From: Porphyromonadaceae bacterium UBA7180
GTDB lineage: Bacteria > Bacteroidota > Bacteroidia > Bacteroidales > Muribaculaceae
NCBI GenBank assembly: GCA_002491165.1
Contig: DKVK01000041.1
Location: forward strand, 1-58,750
Length of the DNA: 58,750 nucleotides
Reading direction: 5' to 3'
Shown piece by piece: positions 52,494-58,750 of this stretch. The notes beneath the pieces are model-generated. The model was not told the DNA's origin. It made no database searches and worked only from the letters and a program-made list of their open reading frames with translations. The position numbers and the translations under genes are program-made. Position 1 is the stretch's first letter. The number at the start of each line of letters is the position of its first letter.

Positions 52494-52622
52494 TGGCGTT
52501 CCTTTGTCCAAAAAGTTCAGGTTGGGCTCCGTTATTACGGGGCCGCAAACAATATTTGGGAAGGAAAGGAGTTATATAATTGTCGGAGTGTACTTTTTGC
52601 CCGACCACCAACCGATCTTGAA

Positions 52623-53849
52623 ATGAGTAAGAAAACGATAACGTTGCGCGCCGCGGCGCTGGCCATCCCGCTGATGTTGCCGGCCGTAGCCTTCGCCGAC
52701 GATAATGACATAAAGGATAACGAGTTCAACCCCGTCAATACCGGTGTCACGACGCTTGACATCACCCCCGACGCCCGCGGTAGTTCTATGGGTAACCTCG
52801 GCGCGGCCACCGACCCCGACATCAACTCGCAGTTCTGGAATCCCTCGAAGTATGCTTTCGCCTACTCTTCGGGCGGTGTCGGCATTTCCTACACCCCGTG
52901 GCTCCGCAAGATTGTCAACGATATTTTCCTGGCCGACGTTTCCGGTTATTTCAAGCTCGGCGGCGGCGACAACCAGGCGCTCTCGGCGTCGTTCCGCTAC
53001 TTCTCGCTCGGCGAGGTGTCGCTCGGCACCGACACCGGCATGGATATGCAGACCATCAACCCTTACGAGCTGGCCTTCGACGTGGGTTATTCCCGCAAAC
53101 TGTCGGAGAAGTTCTCGATGGGCGTCGTGCTGCGTTACATCCTCTCGGACCTCGCTTATGATGATTCCTATACCAGAGAGTCTAACACCGCTGCGTCGGC
53201 TTTCTCGGCCGACATTTCCGGTTATTATACCACTTATCCCATGGTGGGGCGTAACGAGTGCCAGTTCTCCTGGGGTTTCAACATCTCCAACATCGGTACC
53301 AAGGTAAGCTACGACCACGGCGAGAATTACGCCTTCCTCCCCACCAACCTGCGTCTGGGCGCCATGTTCATGTTCCCCCTGGCCGACTATAACACGCTGG
53401 CCTTCGGAGTGGACCTGAACAAACTGCTCGTGCCCACGCGTCCCAACCAGAACAACTACGACATGGACTCCGTGGAAGGGCAGGACGAATACCAGAAAGC
53501 CCTCGACGACTGGAACAAGATGTCGCCGTTCACCGGCATCTTCAAGAGCTTCGGTGACGCGCCGGGCGGTTTCAAGGAGGAATTGCAAGAAATCAAATGG
53601 TCGGTCGGCGCCGAATATGCCTACAACCAGCAGTTCTTCGTGCGCGCCGGTTACAACTACGAGCACCCCAACAAGGGAGGCCGCAGCTACTTCTCGTTCG
53701 GAGCGGGTTTCTCACTCAATGTGGTGCGCCTCGACGCCTCCTACATGTTGGCTACTGCGCAGAGCTCACCGCTCGACCAAACGCTGCGTTTCACCCTTTC
53801 GTTCGACATGGACGGTCTGCGCGACCTCCTCGGCAAACGTAAACGCTAA
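52623..53849 (+). CDS. porV: T9SS outer-membrane protein PorV (LptO)
   Basis: A 408-residue outer-membrane beta-barrel of the FadL fold; PorV collects T9SS cargo from the translocon and brings it to the PorU sortase. Signal peptide to about residue 25. The first part of the mature protein, with VTTLDITPDARGSSMGNLGAATDPDINSQFWNPSKYAF, is the most conserved PorV block, and the end LDQTLRFTLSFD closes the barrel. It lies 6 nt before ispF. porU and porV are commonly close together; here they are separated by 10.4 kb including the AT-rich block. Confidence 0.93.
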   Translation: MSKKTITLRAAALAIPLMLPAVAFADDNDIKDNEFNPVNTGVTTLDITPDARGSSMGNLGAATDPDINSQFWNPSKYAFAYSSGGVGISYTPWLRKIVNDIFLADVSGYFKLGGGDNQALSASFRYFSLGEVSLGTDTGMDMQTINPYELAFDVGYSRKLSEKFSMGVVLRYILSDLAYDDSYTRESNTAASAFSADISGYYTTYPMVGRNECQFSWGFNISNIGTKVSYDHGENYAFLPTNLRLGAMFMFPLADYNTLAFGVDLNKLLVPTRPNQNNYDMDSVEGQDEYQKALDDWNKMSPFTGIFKSFGDAPGGFKEELQEIKWSVGAEYAYNQQFFVRAGYNYEHPNKGGRSYFSFGAGFSLNVVRLDASYMLATAQSSPLDQTLRFTLSFDMDGLRDLLGKRKR

Positions 53850-53855
53850 ACCGTC

Positions 53856-54332
53856 ATGAGAATCCATACCGGACTTGGCTATGACGTCCACCGGCTGGTG
53901 GAAGGGCGCGAACTATGGCTTTGCGGGGTGCGTCTGGAACACACCCGCGGCCTTCTGGGACACAGTGACGCCGATGTGGCTATCCACGCCCTCTGTGACG
54001 CGTTGCTCGGCGCAGCCGCGCTCGGCGACATCGGGCATCTTTTCCCCGACAACGACCCGCAATACAAAGGCATCGACAGCAAGATATTGCTACGGGAAGT
54101 TGTGCGCCGCATCGGCTCGGAAGGATGGACTGTGCAGAACGTCGACGTTACCATCACAGCCCAGGCCCCGAAGATAGCGCCGCATATCCCGCAGATGAGG
54201 GAAACTCTCGCCGCCATACTCGGCATCCCCACGGCCGATGTGTCTGTAAAAGCCACTACTACGGAGCGGCTCGGCTTCGAGGGGAGAAAAGAGGGAATCT
54301 CCGCCCTGGCCACCGCGCTGCTGACACAATAA
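53856..54332 (+). CDS. ispF: 2-C-methyl-D-erythritol 2,4-cyclodiphosphate synthase
   Basis: Forms the cyclic diphosphate in the MEP isoprenoid pathway. 158 residues, the family norm. Metal ligands D10 and H12 (GYDVHR) and H44 (VAIHALCDAL); HSDADV, GDIGHLFPD and the end TTERLGFEGRKEGISA are all consensus. It follows porV after 6 nt and is followed closely by a small secreted protein. Confidence 0.97.
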   Translation: MRIHTGLGYDVHRLVEGRELWLCGVRLEHTRGLLGHSDADVAIHALCDALLGAAALGDIGHLFPDNDPQYKGIDSKILLREVVRRIGSEGWTVQNVDVTITAQAPKIAPHIPQMRETLAAILGIPTADVSVKATTTERLGFEGRKEGISALATALLTQ

Positions 54333-54344
54333 ACACCACATGCC

Positions 54345-54884
54345 ATGAAAACTCTCCTCTGCCCGTCGATTCTCCTCCTGACGCTTACTAATGCGGCTGC
54401 GCAGGAAATATGCGATATTGACGCCGCGCGCCGTTACTGCGACTCGAACCCGATAGAGCGCGTGGAGGGTATATGGCAACTGACAGGAGACGATTCCCGC
54501 ACCGTGATGATACGCCGCACCGCCGGGCGCGGCAATTACGTGATGACCTCGCTAAATTGCGACGACGCGCGAATCCTCCCCGGCGACACGCTCGCCACAC
54601 TTACCTTCACTCCGGACCCTACACGTTTCCGGCTGCGCATGAAGCTCGGACCCGGCATCGCCGCCGTCAGCCAGACTTGCGCCGCAACGCTGGTGGACGG
54701 CGATCGCGGACTCACCGTGGAGAAGCCGGGCTTCCGGTTCTCCCTCTCGCCGCGGCTGATGTTCTCGGAGTTCTGGCGCTTGTTCTTCTATTACGACAAT
54801 CCGGCGCGGCGCATTCCCTCGGGAATGATTCGCCTGTACCCGCAGCCTGACCGCGGTGCCGATTCCGAAATGATTTATCTCTGA
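54345..54884 (+). CDS. Hypothetical secreted protein
   Basis: A 179-residue protein with a signal peptide (about residues 1-19). Two or three beta strands with MIRRTAGRGNYVMTSL and GDTLATLTF, then VEKPGFRFSLSPRLMFSEFWRLFFYYDNPARR near the end. Seemingly lipid-binding or lipocalin-like in pattern, but I recognise no domain. It starts 12 nt after ispF. Confidence 0.75.
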   Translation: MKTLLCPSILLLTLTNAAAQEICDIDAARRYCDSNPIERVEGIWQLTGDDSRTVMIRRTAGRGNYVMTSLNCDDARILPGDTLATLTFTPDPTRFRLRMKLGPGIAAVSQTCAATLVDGDRGLTVEKPGFRFSLSPRLMFSEFWRLFFYYDNPARRIPSGMIRLYPQPDRGADSEMIYL

Positions 54885-54928
54885 AACGCACGTCGGTAAT
54901 ATTTTATTGAACCATTGTCCCCGCTGTC

Positions 54929-55456
54929 GTGAAAAAAACTGTCCTCCTTATAGTAACCTCATTGCTGCTCGGCGCTTTTCCGCTGATGCTGACGGCGCGC
55001 CGCATACATGTGCCGGCACCGAAGAAGGGGAGTACCGATAGCCCCGCCGAAGTCGTTTATCAGAACGTGGAGCGCATCGATGACGACCGCCTCGCGCCTT
55101 ACCGCAGCGATTCGGTGATTTTCTCGAAGTACGACAAGACGGTCGACTCGAATGTGGAGACCTTCTTCGTGACCAACCGGAGCGGGCGCACATTGTCAGG
55201 CATGAAGCTGGAATTGAAGTATATGACGGAAGATGGCAGCGAGCTTCACCGCCGCGTCTGCGACATACCGTGCAATGTTCCCCCGGGCGAGACGCGCCGT
55301 GTGGACATACGCTCGTGGGACCGTCAGAACACTTTCCGCTACATAGGGAGCCGCATGCCTCGCCGCCGCGTAGCCATCCCCTACAAAGTGACGTTGACGC
55401 TCCGGCAACTCACCTTCCCCACTGACAAAGCCCCGTCCTCTGCACCTGCGGATTAA
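54929..55456 (+). CDS. Hypothetical secreted protein
   Basis: A 175-residue exported protein. The start is GTG (no ATG fits), giving the signal MKKTVLLIVTSLLLGAFPLM. A basic stretch (RRIHVPAPKKG) follows, then a beta-rich domain (DSVIFSKYDKTVDSNVETFFVTNRSGRTLSGMKLEL...) like a small Ig/FN3-type fold. Function unknown. It ends before the palindromic repeats. Confidence 0.7.
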   Translation: MKKTVLLIVTSLLLGAFPLMLTARRIHVPAPKKGSTDSPAEVVYQNVERIDDDRLAPYRSDSVIFSKYDKTVDSNVETFFVTNRSGRTLSGMKLELKYMTEDGSELHRRVCDIPCNVPPGETRRVDIRSWDRQNTFRYIGSRMPRRRVAIPYKVTLTLRQLTFPTDKAPSSAPAD

Positions 55457-55484
55457 CGCCTGTAGTTTCCTCCCGAATAATTAT

Positions 55485-55573
55485 GATTAATCGGGAAATG
55501 AGCTAATACTTCGGATAGGCACCGGAAAAATTTAATCCCGATTAATCAGGATTAAACTTGATTAATCGGGATT
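55485..55573. repeat. GATTAATC palindromic repeats and terminator-like hairpin
   Basis: AATCCCGATTAATC (55534-55547) and GATTAATCGGGATT (55560-55573) form a 14-bp perfect inverted repeat with a 12-nt loop. A further copy, GATTAATCGGGA, lies at 55485-55496, so three copies of the same 12-mer occur in 90 bases. It sits between convergent genes. It may act as a bidirectional terminator, though T-runs are short, or as a protein-binding site. Confidence 0.7.
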
Positions 55574-55632
55574 GTTCTCGGATTTCGGCCGGAACGCGGG
55601 GAATCATGGTGCCGGGATGGTCGCACCGGATG

Positions 55633-57042
55633 TTACTCGTGGGAGGAGCCGTCGAAGCAGTGGGTGCAGATCTTGCATTTGGGGAGGCCGATGGCGCGCA
55701 CAAGCTCTTCAACGGTGTTGAATTTCAGCGACGTCAGGCCGAAGCGCTCGCGGATGATGTCTACCATTTTCCTGTATTCGGGAGTGCCCGCGGTGGCGTA
55801 TTTCCCGAGGTTCTTGTCGGGGTCGCCCTCCAGCTCTTTGATGATGCGGCGTGTGATGAGCTCAAGGTCGCTCTTGGAGGCGGAGAATCCCACGAATGGA
55901 CAGCTGTAGATGAGCGGCGGGCAGGCTATGCGGATGTGCACTTCACGGGCGCCGTAGTCGAAGAGCACGCGGGTATTGTCGCGCAACTGCGTGCCGCGCA
56001 CTATGGAGTCATCGCAGAAGAGCACGCGTTGTCCGTTCAGTATCTCACGGTTGGGGATGAGCTTCATCTTGGCCACGAGGTTGCGGAGTTCCTGGCGCGA
56101 CGGGGTGAAGCTGCGGGGCCATGTGGGAGTGTATTTGGAGATGGCGCGCTTGTAGGGGACACCCATGCCGCAGGAGTAACCGAGGGCCATGCCAACGCCG
56201 GAGTCGGGGATACCGCACACGCAATCGACCTTGGCTTCGTCTTCGCGGCCCATGGCCTCGCCGAAGCGGAAACGGGTCTCTTCCACGTTTATACCCTCGT
56301 AGCTGGATGTCGGGAAGCCGTAGTACACCCAGAGGAAGGAGCATACCTGCATCTCCTTTTCCGGTTCTTTGAGCACTTCGTAGCCGTCGGGGGTGAGGAG
56401 GTCAATCTCGCCGGGTCCCACGTAGTGGACGGTCTCGTAGTCAAGGTTGGGGAAGGCGGTGCTTTCGGACGTTGCCGCCATGGCGCCCTCTTTCTTGCCG
56501 ATGATGATGGGAGTGCGTCCGAGGCGGTCGCGCGCGGCTATGATTCCGTGGTCAGTCACGAGCAGCATGGAGCAGGAACCTTTTACCTTGTGGTATACGT
56601 TCTCGATGCCCTCCTTGAAGGTTTTCCCCTGGTTTATGAGGAGCGCCACGAGTTCGGTCTGGTTGGTGTTGCCCGACGAGAGTTCGGCGAAGTGTGCGCC
56701 GCTTTCGAGCAGCTCATTCTCCAGCTCCTCGATATTGTTGATTTTCGCTACGGTGACGATGGCGAAGCGGCCGAGGTGAGAGTTTATGATGATGGGTTGG
56801 GCGTCGGTGTCGGAGATGATTCCGATGCCGGAATTCCCCTCGAATTTACCGAGGTCCTGCTCGAATTTTGTTCGGAAGTACGAGCTTTCGAGGTTATGGA
56901 TTGAGCGGGCGAAGCGTTTTGTCTCCGCGTTGTAGGTTGCCATACCGCCGCGGCGTGTCCCGAGGTGAGAGTTGTAGTCTGTCCCGTAGAAAAGGTCGGT
57001 CACGCAGGGTGCGGTAGCGATAGTGCCAAAAAAGCCTCCCAT
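55633..57042 (-). CDS. PurF-like amidophosphoribosyltransferase homologue without N-terminal Cys
   Basis: A 469-residue protein with the two domains of glutamine phosphoribosylpyrophosphate amidotransferase. The N-terminal glutaminase domain normally begins with a nucleophilic Cys (M-C-G-I-F-G); here it begins MGGFFGTI, with Gly in its place, though SHLGTRRGGMATY and other family blocks are kept. The PRPP-binding loop is intact: VLFCDDSIVRGTQL. The C-terminus carries CKICTHC, similar to the Fe-S cysteines of Bacillus-type PurF. Whether it uses ammonia or has another role is open. It is preceded by lgt (53 nt), probably co-transcribed. Confidence 0.88.
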   Translation of the reverse strand: MGGFFGTIATAPCVTDLFYGTDYNSHLGTRRGGMATYNAETKRFARSIHNLESSYFRTKFEQDLGKFEGNSGIGIISDTDAQPIIINSHLGRFAIVTVAKINNIEELENELLESGAHFAELSSGNTNQTELVALLINQGKTFKEGIENVYHKVKGSCSMLLVTDHGIIAARDRLGRTPIIIGKKEGAMAATSESTAFPNLDYETVHYVGPGEIDLLTPDGYEVLKEPEKEMQVCSFLWVYYGFPTSSYEGINVEETRFRFGEAMGREDEAKVDCVCGIPDSGVGMALGYSCGMGVPYKRAISKYTPTWPRSFTPSRQELRNLVAKMKLIPNREILNGQRVLFCDDSIVRGTQLRDNTRVLFDYGAREVHIRIACPPLIYSCPFVGFSASKSDLELITRRIIKELEGDPDKNLGKYATAGTPEYRKMVDIIRERFGLTSLKFNTVEELVRAIGLPKCKICTHCFDGSSHE

Positions 57043-57095
57043 ATTATAGTTAAGTAGATTTATTTTTAAGTTTTAGAAAATCGGAGAGTCGGGGT

Positions 57096-57959
57096 TTATT
57101 TGCGTTTAGATTTTTTGTCGTCCTCCTCGTCGGCGAATCGGTTGGGGAAGGTCCAGTGCTGTCGCGGCTTGGAGAGGGCGTAGACCACCAGGCAGACGCC
57201 GAGCAGGATGAAGGGGATGGAGAGCAGTTGGCCCATGTTCATGCCCCAGCGCTGTATCATGTCTATTTCCCAGGGTTCCTGCACGTTCTTGACGTATTCG
57301 ATGAGGAAGCGGGGCAGGAATATCCCTATGAAGAAGACGCCGGTGATGAGCCACGGTCGCTCTTCGGCGTTCTTTTTCCAGTACATCCACATGAGCAGGC
57401 CGAAGAGCGCCAGGTAGCAGGCGGCTTCGTAGATTTGCGTTGGGTGCATGGCTACGGTCTCGCCGTTGCGTTCGAAGACGAATCCCCACGGCAGGGTGGT
57501 GGGACCGCCGTAGATTTCGCTGTTCATGAGGTTGCCGAGGCGTATTAGGCATCCCACCAGGGCGATGGGGATGACGAGTTTGTCGAAAGTCCAGGAAGCC
57601 GGCTTCTTGGTGACGCACCACGAGAAGATGAAGACGGCGATGATGTTGCCGATGGTGCCTCCGTGGCTGGCGAGGCCACCTTCCCATATTTTGGGAATCT
57701 CGCCGAGGTGTTGCGAGTAATAGTCCCAGGCGTAGAAAAAGACGTGTCCGAGGCGGGCGCCGACGATGGTTGCCACGATGACGTAGATGAGGAGAATCCC
57801 GAGCCAGCGTTCCGGCGCACCTTCGTGGCGGAACATTTTCGAGACAATGTTGTAACCGATGATGAAGCCCACGGCGAAGGCCAGTCCGTACCAGCGCACC
57901 GACAATGGGCCGAGGCTGAAAATGGCGGGATCGGGATTCCAATAAATGAAGTCAAGCAT
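57096..57959 (-). CDS. lgt: Prolipoprotein diacylglyceryl transferase
   Basis: Transfers diacylglycerol to the lipobox cysteine of prolipoproteins; it is an inner-membrane enzyme. 287 residues from the ATG at 57959. Conserved blocks: RWYGLAFAVGF, GARLGHVFFYAWDYYSQHLGEI, GGLASHGGTIGN, the family signature region CLIRLGNLMNSEIYG and HPTQIYEA. About seven membrane helices and a charged C-terminal tail (DEEDDKKSKRK). The window has several lipoproteins that depend on it. An inverted repeat (58027-58064) lies in the 125 nt between ackA and lgt. Confidence 0.95.
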   Translation of the reverse strand: MLDFIYWNPDPAIFSLGPLSVRWYGLAFAVGFIIGYNIVSKMFRHEGAPERWLGILLIYVIVATIVGARLGHVFFYAWDYYSQHLGEIPKIWEGGLASHGGTIGNIIAVFIFSWCVTKKPASWTFDKLVIPIALVGCLIRLGNLMNSEIYGGPTTLPWGFVFERNGETVAMHPTQIYEAACYLALFGLLMWMYWKKNAEERPWLITGVFFIGIFLPRFLIEYVKNVQEPWEIDMIQRWGMNMGQLLSIPFILLGVCLVVYALSKPRQHWTFPNRFADEEDDKKSKRK

Positions 57960-58026
57960 CCTGAAAAAGGGGGTTGGGCCGGTTCCGTCCGCAGATTGGG
58001 TGGCCGGAAACGCGGCAACGGGGAGC

Positions 58027-58064
58027 GGGGACGGCATCGGCCGTCGCGGGGGCGCGCCGTCCCC
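58027..58064. repeat. GC-rich inverted repeat between ackA and lgt
   Basis: GGGGACGGC (58027-58035) pairs with GCCGTCCCC (58056-58064), a 9-bp stem without a T-run. It may be a processing or attenuation hairpin in the ackA transcript. Confidence 0.55.
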
Positions 58065-58084
58065 GCCTCGTCGCGATGTTGGGT

Positions 58085-58750
58085 TTAGAGTTTAGATACT
58101 ATTTCTGCGGTGTCCTGGGCAATGACGAGTTCCTCGTCGGTGGGGATGACCACAACCTTGACCTTGGAGTCTTTCTTGGTGATTTCCACCTCTTTGCCGC
58201 GGCACTTGTTGGCCTCTCCGTCGAAGTCGATGCCGAGGAAGGCAAGCTGGCGGCACACGAACTCGCGTGTGGAGAGCTGGTTTTCGCCCACGCCGCCGGT
58301 GAAGACGATAACGTCCACTCCGCCGAGCACTGCCGTGTAGGCGCCGATGTATTTGATGATGCGGTATTCATACATGTCGAGGGCCAGTTTGGCACGCTCG
58401 TTGCCTTCGGCTATGGCGTTCTCGATGTCGCGCATGTCGCTCGAAATCTCTGTTACGCCTGCCACGCCCGATTTCTTGTTGATGAGGGTGCTGAGGCCGT
58501 CGGCGTCGAGGCCTTCCTGCTTCATCAGGTATACGAGTGCTCCGGGGTCGACGTCGCCCACGCGGGTACCCATCATGAGGCCTTCGGTCGGGGTCAGGCC
58601 CATGGAGGTGTCTATGCTCTTGCCGTCGGCGATGGCCGTGATGGAGCCTCCGTTGCCGATGTGGCAGGTGATTATGCGCTGTTTCTTATAGTCGAGGCCG
58701 AGGAACTCGCAGGCGCGGCGCGACACGTAGCGGTGGCTGGTGCCGTGGAA
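58085..58750 (-). CDS. ackA: Acetate kinase, C-terminal part only
   Basis: Converts acetyl phosphate and ADP to acetate and ATP; a fermentation enzyme. The gene runs off the right edge: the frame is open through the last base (FHGTSHRYVSRRACEF), so the real start is outside. Visible are the conserved FHGTSHRYVS, HIGNGGSITAI, DTSMGLTPTEGLMMGTRVGDVDPG, FTGGVGENQ and IPTDEELVIAQDT. About 220 of the usual 400 residues are present. Rex, which commonly regulates fermentation genes, is encoded 15 kb away. Confidence 0.96.
   Translation of the reverse strand, partial: FHGTSHRYVSRRACEFLGLDYKKQRIITCHIGNGGSITAIADGKSIDTSMGLTPTEGLMMGTRVGDVDPGALVYLMKQEGLDADGLSTLINKKSGVAGVTEISSDMRDIENAIAEGNERAKLALDMYEYRIIKYIGAYTAVLGGVDVIVFTGGVGENQLSTREFVCRQLAFLGIDFDGEANKCRGKEVEITKKDSKVKVVVIPTDEELVIAQDTAEIVSKL

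Overview
The window looks like a chromosomal segment of a gut Bacteroidales bacterium, probably Muribaculaceae-like (the family placement is inference). The evidence is the many promoters of the Bacteroidota type (TTTG or TTG, 19-21 nt, TAnnTTTG), the near absence of Shine-Dalgarno sequences, type IX secretion (T9SS) genes (porU and porV homologues), fimbrillin-like lipoproteins, CotH and GH25 proteins, and a secreted choloylglycine hydrolase. The backbone is GC-rich. The left edge (1-590), the HsdS recognition domains and the 46.9-50.5 kb block are visibly AT-richer, which suggests transfer.

Layout. 1-588: end of a DNA methyltransferase. 620-790: strong promoter followed by a probable structured RNA. 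0.8-5.3 kb (minus): cvpA-like, sufC, sufD, sufS and GNAT, without sufB. 5.4-8.3 kb (minus): an NlpC/P60 peptidase and a phosphohexomutase. 8.6-10.1 kb: yicC and gmk. 10.39-10.78 kb: a non-coding, nested palindromic element. 10.9-14.4 kb: a CotH-family protein convergent with a TonB-dependent receptor. 14.7-17.6 kb: a tightly packed five-gene operon with a ThiF-like enzyme and a membrane-anchored lysozyme. 17.8-19.8 kb: a surface-protein pseudogene with three in-frame stops and a frameshift. 20.0-22.3 kb: a fimbrillin-like lipoprotein. 22.3-24.4 kb (minus): queF-queC-queD-queE. 24.5-25.7 kb: an MFS exporter. 25.8-28.0 kb: a UvrD-type helicase with an apparently leaderless mRNA.

28.0-37.5 kb (minus) is one operon: hsdM, a DUF1016 nuclease, an AlbA_2/winged-helix protein, hsdS, a second DUF1016 nuclease and hsdR. 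This is a type I restriction-modification (RM) system with three embedded accessory genes. 37.6-38.7 kb is a bile-salt-hydrolase-type enzyme. 38.8-46.8 kb holds porU, rex, a degenerate FAH-fold protein and a second C25 peptidase. An AT-rich block (46.9-50.5 kb) then carries a small ORF, vsr, an Eco29kI-type GIY-YIG endonuclease, a C5-cytosine methyltransferase and an Eco47II-like protein whose active site looks destroyed. 50.6-55.5 kb returns to backbone: lipoproteins, a HAD hydrolase, porV, ispF and two small secreted proteins. The window ends with purF-like, lgt and partial ackA on the minus strand.

The points most worth a second look are the accessory nucleases in the type I operon, the type II block with its apparently inactive second nuclease, the duplicated C25 peptidases around rex, the PurF homologue without its nucleophilic cysteine, the palindromic element, the probable structured RNA, and the suf operon lacking sufB. 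No tRNA, rRNA, CRISPR array or transposase was seen.
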